Notes: generated by a model not told the origin, from the letters alone. Shown: positions 1 to 13,320, numbered from the stretch's first letter. The stretch is DNA of 64,000 nt from Amia ocellicauda (GCF_036373705.1 NC_089860.1:35067921-35131920); one strand, 5' to 3'. Program-made: numbers and translations.

Positions 1-217
1 CAAGATACTAGGACACGCAAGAGAGGCAAACGATGCACTGAATATTGTGCCTTTTGGGGAAAAATATAGATACACACACCAACGACGGTGGCAAACCCAA
101 AAATGACACCGGTCTGTTCCTGGTCATTGAGATACCCTGTACTTTCACCCAGACGACAATATCTGATACCCAGAGTCAATGCAAACCCATCACACCTGTA
201 TTTGTGTCACCCAACAG

Positions 218-3200
218 GACAGAAAGATTGCTGTTCTAGAGGAGAAACTGCAAATCCTTCAGAGATCAAAAGGTAACACAAAAATAAAATAAAACAATTG
301 CATCATATTTAGGGCAGGGTATTTTGCGATTCATTTAGTAGTATTGTGTTTTTTTTAATTACCTACGTACAAAACCCTGTAAGAAACTGCCTTTTTACCC
401 TGCCCTTGGAGAACGATCCCGTTAAGCCAGATATTTCAGCGTGGTGTTTAAAACAAGGCCGAAAACACCAGGACCGTGTGTATTACTTCCCTCCAACAAA
501 GCCTCACCCAGAATTTTCTTGTAAACATGGCAGTTATTCTCTGAAGCACAACCTCCTCAGGATGTGGTTTACTGGCTGTCTATTGTTTGCAACCCTATAT
601 ATAAGTCAAGTGTTTACCTCTCACAGCACAGAGCTCTGTACCACAAATTACACACGTTCAAAGCACTGGGCGATATGTTGTACACCGAACTGTCCTTCCT
701 CTACTACGATGCCATTTCTGTCCAGTCTGGAGTCAGGCTGTGGGCCCCGCACGGTGCTCAGAAAAGAACAGGGGTCCAGGACGATGCGGCGTTATCCAAA
801 TCTAGAATCGAATCCCTCTTTCTGTTTTGAATCTCTTCCACCCGAGGCACCGCGTGTCAATTGTGGGTGACAACACGACCTGCCAAAGCGAGGTGATGCG
901 TGTTTGCTCACACTGCGCTCATTACAGCTCGTGCTGCGTACACAGCTATGAAGAGCAACCGAGGCCAACAGAGAGAGATACGGCTGCAGCAGAATAGAGT
1001 ACTGCACTACTTTAGACATCTTTGTTTGTCTGTTGACGTGTGTTTATTTCTCTGCAGAGGAAACCACCGCATCGCAGAGGGAGGGAGAGCTGGTGGCAAC
1101 GTGCTCTCAGCTGCAGAGCCAGGTCTCGGAGATGGAGGTGAATTCACGCGGGTGTCTGAGAGGTGTGAAGTGTCACACGAATAGATTGAGTTTTAATGAC
1201 ACTCAGGCCTCCTGGACAGATCTATGATCTCATATCCTGCTACCAAACTGTGCTGTGCAAGGGTGGCGCGTTGACATCTGTTGCAGACAGCAGAAATGAG
1301 TGACACTCTCAGGCAAATCAACACATGCTATTAATAATCTCAAACATGACGACAGGTTCGCCGCCGTGCAGCGGCCGTGAAACCGACCCATGCACCGGAC
1401 ACTAAGCGCGACCCGTCGATGCTCTTTGTTTTTCGAACAGCGGTTCTTGAACGACTACGGGATGGTGTGGGTGGGAGAGAGCACACCCCGGGCTTATCTC
1501 CAGGATCCTGGGGAGGAAGAGAGCGAGCGAACACAGCCCTGGAAACAAGGTAGGTGTAAAAACCACAGTCACACCTACATCAGCGTCGGGACACCCCCCA
1601 CCCATCTGCATACATCTGCCACACTGAGCACCGGGAACATAAGAACATAAGAAAGTTTCAATCGAGAGGAGCCCATTCGCCCCATCGTGCTCGTTTGGTG
1701 TCCATTAATAACTCAGTGATCAAGGATCCTATCCAGTCTGTTTCTGAATGTTCCCAAATTGTCTCTTCAGCCACATCGCTGGGGAGTTTGTTCAGATTGT
1801 GACGCCTCTCTGTGTGAAGAAGTGTCTCCTGTTTTCTGTCTCGAATGCCTTGAAGCCCAATTTCCATTTGTGTCCCCGGGTGCGTGTGTCCCTGCTGATC
1901 TGGAAAAGCTCCTCTGGTTTGATGTGTTCGATGCCTTTCATGATTTTGAAGACTTGGATCAAGTCCCCACGTAGTCTCCTCTGTTCCAGGGTGAAAAGGT
2001 TCAGGTCCTCAGTCTCTCAGTAGGACTTTCCCTTCAGACCTGGAATAAGTCTGGTTGCTCTCCTCTGAACTGCCTCTAGAGCAGCGATATCTTTCTTGAA
2101 GTGTGGAGCCCAGAACTGTCCACAGTATCCAGATGAGCTCTAACTAGTGCATTGTCTTAACGGGAAACAACATCTGCGATCACCTTTAGACCGATATGAC
2201 TGTTGCCTGTTTGGTTTAATTAAATAATTAACCTTGTATGTACACTTTTTGAAACTCCTTCCATGTATTTGCTCTGCTTTGGTTCTCATTCCATCCTTCT
2301 CTTGAGATGAGTGCAAGCGAAATGACAGATACCATTAATTATATATGATATGGATTGTATTATATTTTTCCACAGCGCCGGCTCCCTCCTCTGTAGGGCA
2401 TGCTGAGGGGCGGGACTTCCAGGTGAACTTCGACCTGGTCCTGGAGAATGTCCGGGACCTGAACGTCCTGGCCGGGGAGGGCGAGTCCCATGTGGAGCGC
2501 GTGGCGGGGGGGGCGCGCCTGGCCCGGTCCTCGGCCATCCCCCTCTCGCTCTTCAGGAACGGCATCGTCATGTTCGAGGGCCCCTTCCGCCCCTATGAGG
2601 AGCCCCACACACGGGTAAACACACATGTCTGCACCCCCACACCCACCCCTGTGTGCGCCGCCGTCTCGAAGCAATGACGTTGCTCCTCGGGGAGGGAGTT
2701 TTAACACCACCACAGAGACTGAGCTCCAGTCTGTCACCGGATGTCTGTGTGTGAGGGACGTGAATGCGTCACACTGCCCTGCTCATGGGTAGGATCTGTG
2801 TTTTTGAACAGGTGGGCCAGTCGGCAGCAGTGTGTCAGACCCGGCCCCCCGCCCCTGGTGACAACCCTGGTGGTCTGTGATCTCTAGATACCAGTTACAC
2901 AAAGTAATTCGTATAACTGGAAAATGCATGATTACAAATGTTTAGAAAACACTCAGATATAAGTTGTTTTTCAGGGGGGAGGTGGGAGGCATTTAGGTCT
3001 TATCCCACTGTTAAATGTCACCCTAAACATGCCTCGAGGCAGCACTGCGAACAAGTGAAACGAAAATGGTGCCACAAAAAATGGTCTGATTTAATCAGGG
3101 TTGTTTATCTACATTTTTTTAATTAACAAAATGTATAAACATTGTAATTTTTTCCCGATCGACCTGCATTAGCACGAGATCACGTGGGGAGCCGGTGAAC

Positions 3201-6200
3201 ACCCTTAATTAACTAATAATTTCCTTTTAATTATTTTAAACAGTAGGGCTTTAGGTATAAAATTGTATACGGAACTCATCTTATTTTTATCAGTTATACA
3301 ATTTAAAAAGTCAAACGTAAGCAAATGATTAGTTCAATTAAGGGTTCAATTAAGTCATTGAGAGCTTGGATGGCACAGAAACCAGCAGGGTAGTGGCTGA
3401 CGTCAATCCGCCTGCTTGTCCCCAGCAATGCGTGCAGGACCTGATGGACGGGTACTTCCCCTCCGAGCTGCAGACGAGGTTCCCGGACGGAGTACCCTTC
3501 GAGGTTCGTACCCCTTCCCCCGCGCCTCCGGCCACGCGCACGCGAGAGAGACGGGGCGCTGAGGACCCCAAGGCGAGGTGGATGGGCGAGGGAGCCGCGG
3601 TGGTGTGGAAGGACGGTTATAGGTGGCTGCGTCCCTCAGGCCGCAGAGCTCGTATTGCACACGGATGTTTTCAGAGCTGCGGAAGACATTGCCACTTCTA
3701 GTTAAAACTAAATAGCAGAATTAGGTTCATTTTAGCTTTCCTTTGACTCCAATGCAGAACAGTCTATTTCCTCTTATAACTTGTTAGTAACTAGTAACTT
3801 GTACCTTCATTAACCCATTGCGGTTTTACCCCCCCATCACGAGCAGTTTTTACCAACCCCCCTATTGTAGTTAAAGCTCACACTACAAAGCTAAAAACAC
3901 AACAGATATATAAATGAAATGCCAGGCAGGTTTGCATCCGTTGGACTAATAGAGTCAAGCTCATATTCAAAAATCGATATTGACCCGTACTGCGGTGGCA
4001 GGTGCGGGACCGCCGGGACGAGGTGTACAGGCAGAGCCGGCGCTGGGAGGAGTTCCCAGGGGAGGGCCGGATGGTGGGGGGCGTGCCGGAGACCGGTCAC
4101 GCGGCAGGTGGGTGACATCATCACTGTGGGACGCCGGGGGAGGCGGCGCAGAGGGGCAGAACCGTTTGATTTGCAAACACTCGCCAAGACCATAGTAATA
4201 TACAGCTGTCTGCGTTTCTGTTGCTGTGGCATGATTGTTTCACCCTCCAGGTCCCAGGCTGTCTGTGGAGCAGTTCTTAAACAGGCTGCCCAAGGCCGTG
4301 ATCAAGGAAGGCAAGGTGATCGACATCAGGGGCTCCATCAGGGACAACCTGCAGGTGAGGCCCAGAACAGAGCAGCCTGGGGACCCAGGGAGCTTTAAAA
4401 TAGGCCGGACTCTATTTCTTTGTGAGTGTATATATATGCACAGTGTTCCTGCTTTCTGTACTAATAACCATAGATTGTACAGTAAAGCCAAGTGCTCAGA
4501 TCCTATAGTCAAGCCACCTGGGTAAGTGAGGGCAGCTCTGGTGATTTGTGTATCGTGTGTTTCTGCTCCGTGTCCAGGGTCCCTCTCAGGCCCAGGGCAG
4601 CCGTGTGACCCTCATCGAGACGCCAGCTCTCCAGGCCCTGAAGCAGAGGTACAGTAGGCACCCTCTCACCGCTCTCTACCGGTGGAAGGGCGAGATGTGT
4701 TGGGGGGAGCGAAAACTCGTGGCTCGTAGGGGAAGCGATTTACACACACCCTGAACCTCCCACTCCGTCTCAGGATTCAGAAGTCGCTGCCAGAGCTCCC
4801 TGTCACTTTGGTCTTGACCCCCCACCCCCTTTCCTGTTCCTCGCAGGCTAGAGCTGAGTGAGGACATTCGACCCCCCACCCCCGCAAACGTCTCCACGCT
4901 GAGGGTCAAATCCGAGGACGGGGAGCAGACCTACATTGTCAAGATGCTGTTCTCTGAGACAATCGGACAGCTGCGCCAGCACCTGGACACTCACAGGTGA
5001 GACACACAGACAGCACCTGGACACACATAGGTGAGCCCCCAGTGCCCGAGACATGCAGACAGCACCCTCTTGTAATGTGAGCAGTCAGACCCCCAAGTGC
5101 CCGTCTGACCCACAGAGACACCGAACCGAAAGATCAGCTCTCGGACACGGGGGTGTGGAGGACAGTGTTTCACGCAGTTTATTCATTCAGTTAACATCGA
5201 TCAACCATGCTGTCTGAGGACGGTGTGGCAGCCGGCTGTGTGCACAGTCTGGGTCAGGAGCAGATCCGGCTCTCTGGCTGGTGAGAGCTCAGTGTTGCGA
5301 TTGATTTGATCGTTTACTAAAGCAGCCACGCTGACTTACAGTTGGTTTTGGTTGGTCTTGGGAGTTTCAGTCAGTCTGCTATTTTTTAATGGCTTCACAC
5401 AGAGACCCGCAGACGTGGATTTCCTGCCCGCAGGCCGTTGTTTTCCCCGCCAGAAGCAGCGCCCTCCAGATGGGGGGGAGATCTTCTCCCTTCCTATTGC
5501 AACAGGCGGTGACGCACAAGAGAAAGCAGCCAATCATAAAATTGCACAGAGTGCCAGTCTGGGGAAACTCCAGCAGACTTTCTCGCAACCTGTTCACGCC
5601 TGGAACTGCGAGCTCTGATCTCGACCCACAATGCTCAGCGCCTGGTTTCAGGGTCTTGCTCCCACAGAATCGGGAAGGAGGATTTCAGTTAGATCTGGCA
5701 AACACAACTTATCACAAGACCCAGAACAAAAGCACTGTGCTGTTCTCACACGTCAGTAGAAATCAGCTCGACACAGAAGACCAGCAATGATTATAGAAAT
5801 ATTAAGTTTCAAAATGTTTGCTGCAAACAGCGGCACATTATAAACACAAATCAATCAATCAATCGATAAATACAACATCTCTGAATCTGTACGTGCATTT
5901 TCAAGGAACAAGACGGGTTTATACCGGATTTGACACACTGAAAAGGGTTAAAACCAGGACACAGGCTGCTGATTGTGACTGATGTGGCTGTGCAGGATGT
6001 AGGTCACAGGTTTAGCCGGCTGTTCAAGTTCAGTCACTACTTGTTGTTTTAAATGTTGGCCAGCATTTTAAAATCAAAGCCATGTGAGCAGCAGCCACAG
6101 GAGGGCGCCGGTGACCAGTTTATAGGAAACCCCAGCTCTGAAGTCTCCGCTAGCCTGGCAACCGCAAAAGCCTAAATAATTGAGGCACCACAGAAGCCAG

Positions 6201-7088
6201 ATATCGCCCGCTGCCCGCAAAACAAAGCCGGGGCGCAACTCGAGCGCTTCGCCTTAGTCACCACACTGGGACTGTAAGGGTTTCCACTGAGCGCCGAACT
6301 GCTCTCACAATATCCTGACTGTGAGGACAATGCAGGGACAGAGACTGAAGCCACGCAAGGCCGCCAGACTGCGCTCTGCCCTTCAGAGGCCAAGAAGAGT
6401 TCATCTCTGCTGAAATAATAACTGTTCATAGTCGCTTTATATACCTGTGTGGGATCACAGCATAAAATATTGGTAAAATTCAGCAAAAACACAAAATTTG
6501 TCTCTGCACTTTATTAGTTAAGAACATGAGACAGTGTCCAACCGAGAGGAGCCCATTCGCCCCATCGTGCTCGTTTGGTGTCCATTAATAACTAAGTGAT
6601 CAAGGATCCTATCCAGTCTGTTTTTTAATGTTCCCACATTGTCTCTTCAGCCACATCGCTGGGGAGTTTGTTCAGATTGTGACACCTCTCTGTGTGAAGA
6701 AGTGTCTCCTGTTTTCTGTCTTGAATGCCTTGAAGCCCAATTTCCATTTGTGCGTGTGTCCCTGCTGATCTGGAAAAGCTCCTCTGGTTCTGTGACTTAC
6801 ACTGAACCAAACTGCTAAAAACGTGCATTAATAACATTAGGAATAATAATCACAGTGTATAGATTAGAGTGCAGTTCCCCCCGGCGCTGTGCCAGATGTG
6901 AGGAAGTGTCAGAGTTGTGTGTGTTGTGTTGCAGGGGGGACGATCGCCCGCACTATGACATCATCAGCTCCTTCCCCCCGCGGAGCTACAGCGATGGCTC
7001 CCAGACGCTGCTGCAGTGCGGCCTGACGCCCAACGCCACCCTGCTGCTCCGGGCCCGGCCCCGTGCCACTCCGGGCACCGGGCCCTGA
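218..7088 (+). CDS. ubxn11: UBX domain-containing protein 11 (3' part, 10 coding exons)
   Basis: Exons read 218-272, 1058-1137, 1441-1549, 2376-2614, 3426-3503, 4002-4107, 4251-4354, 4578-4648, 4847-4996 and 6935-7088. All phases agree, giving 381 codons to a TGA at 7086. The N-terminus lies before the window. The order is a coiled coil ([33 protein letters not shown]), a SEP domain ([13 protein letters not shown] to [18 protein letters not shown]), a linker with [20 protein letters not shown], then a C-terminal UBX beta-grasp domain ([17 protein letters not shown] to [11 protein letters not shown]). SEP and UBX domains are p97/VCP-adaptor modules, and mammalian UBXN11 (socius) is also linked to Rho-family Rnd GTPases; both roles are family knowledge. 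The UBX loop reads SSFPPRSY, close to but not the canonical FPR. Unlike my recollection of human UBXN11, the tail ends soon after UBX, without a long Gly-Pro repeat. It converges on sh3bgrl3. Confidence 0.9.
1635..2155 (-). repeat. CR1-like LINE 3' fragment, copy 1
   Basis: This lies in a ubxn11 intron. Its left edge is GAACATAAGAACATAAG, which on the minus strand is a short tandem of TTCTTATG, the kind of 3' terminal repeat seen in CR1-type LINEs. The body matches copies at 6520 and 30401. It is 5'-truncated like most LINE copies. The family name is inferred from the end structure and the reverse-transcriptase-like frame in copy 3. Confidence 0.75.
6520..6789 (-). repeat. CR1-like LINE 3' fragment, copy 2
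   Basis: A shorter copy of the same family lies in the last ubxn11 intron (4997-6934). It begins AGAACATGAGACAGTGTCC and shares the block GAGGAGCCCATTCGCCCCAT with copy 1. It carries a small internal deletion (within CATTTGTGCGTGTGTCCC) and stops at the GCTCCTCTGGTT point. The rest of this 1.9 kb intron shows nothing I recognise. Confidence 0.75.
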
Positions 7089-7381
7089 CCCCCGCCCGAC
7101 GGCCAGCGGGCCCCCGAGGGACGGGCTCTGGGGATCTGGGTGCTTACTGTTGTGTTAAGAGTTCTAGTCTTTGTTTATTGTAAATCGTTAATTTTCCAGG
7201 AGACAGTTGTAGCCTCTGTCTCAATGACAGTCCAGTGTAATGAAAGAACAACAGAGGCTAATCTGTTCTTATCATCACACTAAAATCAGAGGCCCTTCTC
7301 CTGGTCTGTTCTGGCCCAGGGCTCGTGGGGTGAGGGGTTGGCTTGGCATGGTTTGCTGGGCATCACCTGGGTTCACTGACT

Positions 7382-7421
7382 AATAAATTGACACTAATAG
7401 CTCCAGCCTTGTAACAATAAA
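7382..7421 (+). terminator. ubxn11: Poly(A) signals for ubxn11
   Basis: AATAAA occurs at 7382-7387 and 7416-7421, about 300 nt after the ubxn11 stop. This implies a 3' UTR of roughly 350 nt. Cleavage was not observed, only the hexamers. Confidence 0.5.
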
Positions 7422-7429
7422 ACTAACAG

Positions 7430-9770
7430 AAGCACCTGCTGCTGTGCCTATGTGGATGCTCTGTGTGCTTGGGGTTCCAACCCTTTAAAACAAACACCTG
7501 AGGAGAATTAGGGAGCTCTGTTCTAATAAATATGAGGAATAGCCATTAATCAGTCTTGGCACGAAGATGTCAGGATTCCTTTGCAGAGCACAGCTGTTCC
7601 TTTGGAACCACACCCAGTGCCGAGTCTCTCTCTTCTGGGGCCTCAGTGAAGGCGTGGCGTTCCTCGCTGACACAGCGAGTGCATTCCTGGACCACGATGC
7701 GAGAGGGAGCCCACGGGGGGAATATCGACTCGCGGAGAGGAGCGGTGTGCAGATGTGCAGTGTGCCGAGTGTCTGTTGTGCCCGAACGCACGGGTCTAGT
7801 GTACACACTAATTACAAACGGTCTGGGACACAACGGGCTGGGAGATTCTTGACCGCACTGATGGTATTTTGTTTCTCTGTGGTTCAGAGTTGAGTTTTTT
7901 CTGGGGAGGTTTGGAGAAACTGTTGGAAGGCAGGGTGCGTCACTTGAAAGCCCCACTCTTTATAAATGGATACACTGACATCAACAATAAAGATTTGTTT
8001 TTGCACACTTCCATGATTTGCACTGTACATTATCTATCTGTAGTAGAACATGTATAATTGAAATCTTTATGCAAGGAGTCTATTGATGCTAATCACAGAG
8101 AGATGAGTCTGGGAATTCAGTTTAATTGAGGGTCAATTTGTTACACAAAACCATTGCCTCGTCTGGAGCCTTTTTTGCATTTAAAGCTACAAACATGTTT
8201 TCCTGGGTGGAAAGACCGACCTCATTTTATCCACAGTTTTTATGTGGTGCAGTTTGAATTTGCTAAGATCTAACGCAATATTTTAAAGTATTTTTCAGAA
8301 AACAGAAGTACAGAACTCCAGAAAAACAAAAAAAACAACACAAATCACTACACAATTGTCCGCTTTATTTGATATTCCCATATATTTATTATCATCTTCT
8401 TGGAAGACAATCGCTTTTCTTTCGTTTTTTTCTTGGCCAAAAAAAGGGCATTGGTCCAAAAGGCAAAGCAATAGCTCAGAGCAGAGGTTCCCAGCCCGGC
8501 TCCTGGGGGCCCCACAGTCCGCCGAGGTTTCAATCAAGCAACTGAAACCGAAATTGAACTAATCATTTGCTTAAGTTTTTTTAATGTCCAGCTTGCAGAC
8601 TTTAAGCACAAAGGTTATATTTCCCCACTGGTTTATAATAATGAAAACACTCTGATCAGCCAGATTGTGACTTAAGGGTGCGATTAAGCAAGCAGCGCGG
8701 TGGGGTCCCGGGGCAGGGCCGAGCGAATAAAGCGTGACTCGTGGAATGTCCCGATCTGTGCCCGAAAAACAGAGAGAGGGTGGTGGGGTAGGAAGGGCAG
8801 GGGTGTGGGTGTGAGACAGTGGAATGAAACAAATGAGTGTGTCTCTGTGTCGAGAGAGTGTGTTGTGATCCCAGGTTTAATAAAAGTCGCCCCCGTCATC
8901 CCCACCCCCTTTTCAGTCCACTGGAGAGAGAGGGAAGTGGGTCTGGTTCTGTGTGCCGGCCCAGTCCAGAAACAAAGTCCGCTAGAGCACCAACATTCTC
9001 AACGCCATCCTGGTTACTGCATTATAGTGGCAGAGGTGCGCTGCCAAAACCTTTGGATGTCACTGTCCCTACTGCATTGTGAGATACTGCGTCTCCCCGG
9101 GGCGCCGGTGCGTCCGAGAGGCTGAAATACTGATTGCTGGTTAGCAGGACTACACTACCCTGGCCTTCAGAGACTAGACCAGCGGCAGGAATGACAGGAC
9201 AGACTCTCTGAACAAAAAACAAACAAAATGCATTAGTTTTAACTGCCTAGAGGTACAGAGGATGATGAGACGGACCCCAGCCAGGCCCAAAAAAGCCAGA
9301 GAGCCGCTATACGACTCAACTTGGCCTCCACACAAACTGATTGAGAGGAGCACGGCTAAAGCAGTGAACGGCCCGAGCCAACTGATGTAAATCAAGCATG
9401 ACGTCCCTCTCCCCGCCAACACGAACCATTAGAGAAAACTCCCCGAGACTCCCCCCCCCCATCACTCGAGGAGACCGAACTGCACTGCTGATGGCCAGGA
9501 CAGGAGCCAAGCTGACATCACACAAAAGAGTACATAATCTGGGAACAATTAATACAAACTCTGGTCCAGCAACACATTCAAAAAACACTGGACTTGAAAG
9601 TGACTTTGTGTTTCCGTGTTGCTTAAATGTGACGTGTGCTACCAACAGGAAACGCTTTAAACTAGTGCATAGACATTTCAATACTGCATCTCAGGAGTAT
9701 CAGAAGAACTCGAAGGTCTGTCCTTAAGGGAAAATGATCAGATGGTTTGGAGAAGAACGAAACAAAAACA
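7430..9770. other. Intergenic stretch between convergent ubxn11 and sh3bgrl3
   Basis: No gene, RNA gene or repeat family was recognised here. Open frames present (for example 7485-7956 and 8700-9125) overlap on opposite strands and lack splice context or recognisable domains. Confidence 0.5.
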
Positions 9771-9778
9771 AAAAAACG

Positions 9779-9784
9779 TTTATT
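9779..9784 (-). terminator. sh3bgrl3: Candidate poly(A) signal for sh3bgrl3
   Basis: TTTATT on the plus strand is AATAAA on the minus strand, 1.1 kb after the sh3bgrl3 stop codon. It would give a 3' UTR of about 1.1 kb. Another minus-strand AATAAA lies further on, near 8366. Confidence 0.35.
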
Positions 9785-10879
9785 TCATACATATTGGAGA
9801 GGTAAGAGTGACTCAGCTTTTGTGTTGTGACAAGCTAGTGGGAGGTCCCCAAGATGAACTCTGCAGAGACCTCAACACCAAGGAATCGTCATCTCAGTCA
9901 CCAACAGACTAGCGAAGGTGTGGGAATGTGCTTCAGCGAGGAGCGAGGTCCAACGAGGGACTGCTTGCGTCGAGAACGGGGTCGGACCCTTTCAATACTT
10001 GGATGGACACTCAGACGGATAGGACTGCAATCTAATGAGGAAGCATCCGACTAACTATCATTTAATTAAAAGGAAATTACTGCCAGCGTTATCTCAAACC
10101 CGTTTTAAGACTTGGAAATCTACGAAGACGACGTTTCTTTGGATGTTGGAAGTAAGACTATTTCGTTAAGAGGTTCGGGGGACTCGGCTGGATTAAGACC
10201 TGCAGGAAGAGGCGGCTTCACGGGCGATGGATCATTGGCACCAAGTAAACACCACTGAACCGCCTCCCACAGAAAATAGGTTCGTTCCTGGTTAAGAGTT
10301 TAGACTGTAAACATCAGGTTATATACACACACCACTAAACTAGGAGGTTTACAGTGTCGAGGTGTAAAAGTTTGATAGAAAAAGGGCTGATCTAAAGTCA
10401 GAGCAGAGGCGGAGTTTAAGGTCCCGTGATTTGCGTGTGCATGAGTTTAATGCGGCCAGTGCTTCTTAAACAAGTGCTTTCTATCGAATAACGAAACAAA
10501 ACAAAGATCATAACTCTTCCTACTAATGAGAATATCCGCTCCTATCAGTGTGGCACTGCGGGCGAGTCGACCAATCACAGATCAGCTCGTCTATTCGCCA
10601 CTCTACCCTCCACATTTCCTATTCACCCTAGCGGTTGAGACATCGAGGAGATTTACTCTGGAATGAGGAAGATTAGAGAGAACAGAACGAAACAAAACAA
10701 CAGCAAAGCGGGACAGATGACTGGCAGGGAAGCGTGTTGCATCCAGGCGATACACGGGGCTGCTGGGTGGGTGACCCGCGAGGATGTGCTCGTTTTTTTT
10801 TGGCATGACGTTGGGAAAAAAACGGGCAAAAGGCGCCAGCTGCGGTCCGAGCCCCTCCAGCCCCCTCACTGTGGACCTC

Positions 10880-11004
10880 TCAGTCCAGCTTCAGGAACTT
10901 CTCCACGGCGTCGTCCTCCACCGCCTCCGAGAACATCTGGTAGTCCTGGGAAGGGAGCAAGAACACGTGAACATATAAACCTACGCCCAGTTCCCATGTG
11001 TGTG

Positions 11005-11045
<41 letters not shown>

Positions 11046-13227
11046 CAACAAGTCAGTCTCTAGGCTCAGGGGAAGGGTCATCGACACTTACTCAACACTC
11101 GGCCCGCGCCCAAGCAAAGTCCCTCAGGATTCAAACATTTCACAGCAGTGTCTCTGCGGGGCGCGGCTCATAGACCAGTGCTTCCCCACTGCCGCTTCCT
11201 GACTGAGTGGGAAGCTTTTTTTAAACCACAGCGAGTGACTAATGCACTCGAGGCAAGGTCTCCGCCCGGCCCGGCCCTGAAGACAGAGTTCCTCAGGCTG
11301 GATCGATCAGTCTACACAAATACTTCAGAGTTTATATCTTGCACCTTGCTGGACTATATTCTACTTCATATATAGTATCCAGCCTCACTCGTTGAACTTG
11401 TATTGGTTTATACAGCCTTTGCAGGTCAGTGACCTCCAGACCACTCCTCCACTAAGAGCAGGAATGATGACCACACTCTGTATTGCACCCCAGGGTAAAC
11501 ACATCCCAGAATGCATTGCAGCACAAACCAATTTATTTCTCCTTAACTGCATTACCCAGTAATCAAATCACACAAGTACAAAAGCTGCTTGTAGTGAAAG
11601 GATTGAATGGAGGGTCTGTCCTGCAACGGGAGAGACGGGGATGGAGCTAGTTTTGAAATTGAACCTGAGACAGAGACAGAGAGAGAGAGACTCACTCCAC
11701 AGTAGTCGTCCCCGTTGAATATCTGGGGCGGCACGGCGGTGGGCTTGCCAGCCTTGGTCCTCATCTCCTCGCGCACGGCGTTGCCCACCGAGATGTCGAT
11801 CAGCTCAAACTGGATGCCCTTGCTCTCCAGGATGCGCATCACCTCGGACTGCTGGGACTTCACCTGAGACCGGAGAGAAGAGCGCGTTTCACCTGCTGCT
11901 GGGACCCGGGTGACTGGGAGGGGCAATATTCAGGCACGGCAACAGGAAGGCGGTGGTCCACGCCCCCACACTCCCGCGAGCGTGCCACTGCAGAGCTATA
12001 CTCCGAGGTTATTGTGGGTTTAGAAGTATACATGCACAAAACTTTGTTCTGAACTTGAAAGTGCAAGATTTAGTCTATATAGTAAAAGGGAACAGAAAGC
12101 TGAATATCTCTCAGGCAACTTGAGTTAAATAGGCCAATATCTTCTACTGAAAGGTAGAAAGGCTTCTCCTTCTCAGGCAACTAGGAAGTCTGCGTTTGTT
12201 TTTGACCACACCTCGGCCGAGCAAATACAGACAAACTGGAGCAAGCCATCTTAACTGGCAAAACTGCAGAAGAAAATAAATAAAACACAAATCTGATCAA
12301 CATTTCACTCCATAAAATGACTCCTCTGCTGTTGACTGATCTTTTTTATTATCATTTTAAAAGCCTGTACCCATCATCACAAGACTATATTTACCAGAGT
12401 TTGGTTTAAAAATAGACCCTGAAATGGTGTTTACAGTAATCCTATAGTCTTAACTCAAATTATCCAGTTATCCCTGTCATGAATGATACAGCAGTACAAA
12501 CATGTCACAGATCTAACCCAGCGCTGGACACTTTGTAACAGTGCGGTGCTTAAGGACAAACCGCTCCAGAGACATTTCAACATTAAAGATGATGCCTGCA
12601 GACTGAAACACATGCCAGGATCAGCACAGTGTGGAAATGCAGTGAAACCTCTCAGCTCGATCATTTTTATAACCATAATTACATTGCACTTAAAACAGTT
12701 AGCTGGACTAACGGAGGTAAATGCTAATGATTTCCATACACAAATGCCGGGTGTCTCGGGGATCTGGCAGCAAAAATAACACGATTCCGCTGCAAATACA
12801 TGCCCCCTTGTGGGACTGTCCATTTACGTTGATATTTATACTGTCATTTTCATGCATTTCATTGCATTAGAGCACAAACCCCGTCCGGCGTCACAGCCGG
12901 AGCCCCAGACAGCAGCCCGACTTCCGCCTCCCGGGCCGGCGGACCGGCGCTTTAAACCCGGGCTTCAGGGCGCTCGGGCCGGCGGGGGAGGGCGTGGGGC
13001 AGCTTCGGGCGATGGCTCTTGCATTTCTGACAAGACCTGGGATGATAAAGGTCCACAGCGCCTTCACCGCCGCGAATAACAGGCAGCTGGGTGTGCCTGC
13101 TTCTGCACAAGCCCGCGTCTGCGAGGTGCGGAGCCCGGTGTGCGGAGCCCGGTGTGCGGAGCCCGGTGTGCGGGGCTCTTACCTCCCTGGAGGCGGTGAC
13201 GGTGGTGTAGTACAGTTTGACGACCAT
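10880..13227 (-). CDS. sh3bgrl3: SH3 domain-binding glutamic acid-rich-like protein 3
   Basis: Three exons run on the minus strand: 13183-13227 (15 codons, ATG in GACCATGG context on the plus strand), 11696-11863 (56 codons) and 10880-10945 (21 codons plus TGA). They give 92 aa against 93 in human. The protein starts MVVKLYYTTVTASRE, contains QQSEVMRILESKGIQFELID and PPQIFNGDDYCG, and ends EKFLKLD. This is the small thioredoxin-fold family, glutaredoxin-like but without the CxxC redox pair (YTTVTAS at that place). The retained PPQI corresponds to the cis-proline loop. It is expected to be cytosolic, a modulator rather than a redox enzyme. All introns are phase 0. The next minus-strand gene, cep85, lies upstream. 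Confidence 0.94.
10998..11042. repeat. (CA)n microsatellite in sh3bgrl3 intron 2
   Basis: A CG-interrupted dinucleotide tract running GTGTGTGCGCGCG into CACACA repeats, just upstream of the last sh3bgrl3 exon on that strand. It explains the apparent Val/Cys-rich frames here. Confidence 0.9.
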
Positions 13228-13320
13228 GGCTGCGGGTCTGCGTCCGTCTTTGTGTGTCTCTTCCCCTGCAATCGCCGCGCCTGCCCCGCTGCCTCCCAGC
13301 CCGCTGCGCACCATGTGATT
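12880..13320 (-). promoter_or_regulatory. sh3bgrl3: CpG-rich promoter / first exon region of sh3bgrl3
   Basis: GC- and CpG-dense sequence surrounds the first coding exon (13183-13227) and the start of intron 1, unlike the AT-rich flanks. It fits a housekeeping-type CpG-island promoter. No TATA box was identified. Confidence 0.5.
13127..13174. repeat. 14-bp tandem triplication beside the sh3bgrl3 exon 1 donor
   Basis: GTGCGGAGCCCGGT is repeated three times perfectly (13127, 13141, 13155) and followed by a partial GTGCGG. It ends 8 bp from the exon 1 donor (GT at 13181-13182). Confidence 0.9.

Noticed and set aside
346-870. 174-codon frame in a ubxn11 intron
   Set aside because: No recognisable domain, no splice phase with neighbours, low-complexity composition.
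5389-5790. 133-codon frame in the last ubxn11 intron
   Set aside because: No known domain or repeat; overlapping frames on both strands are equally long.
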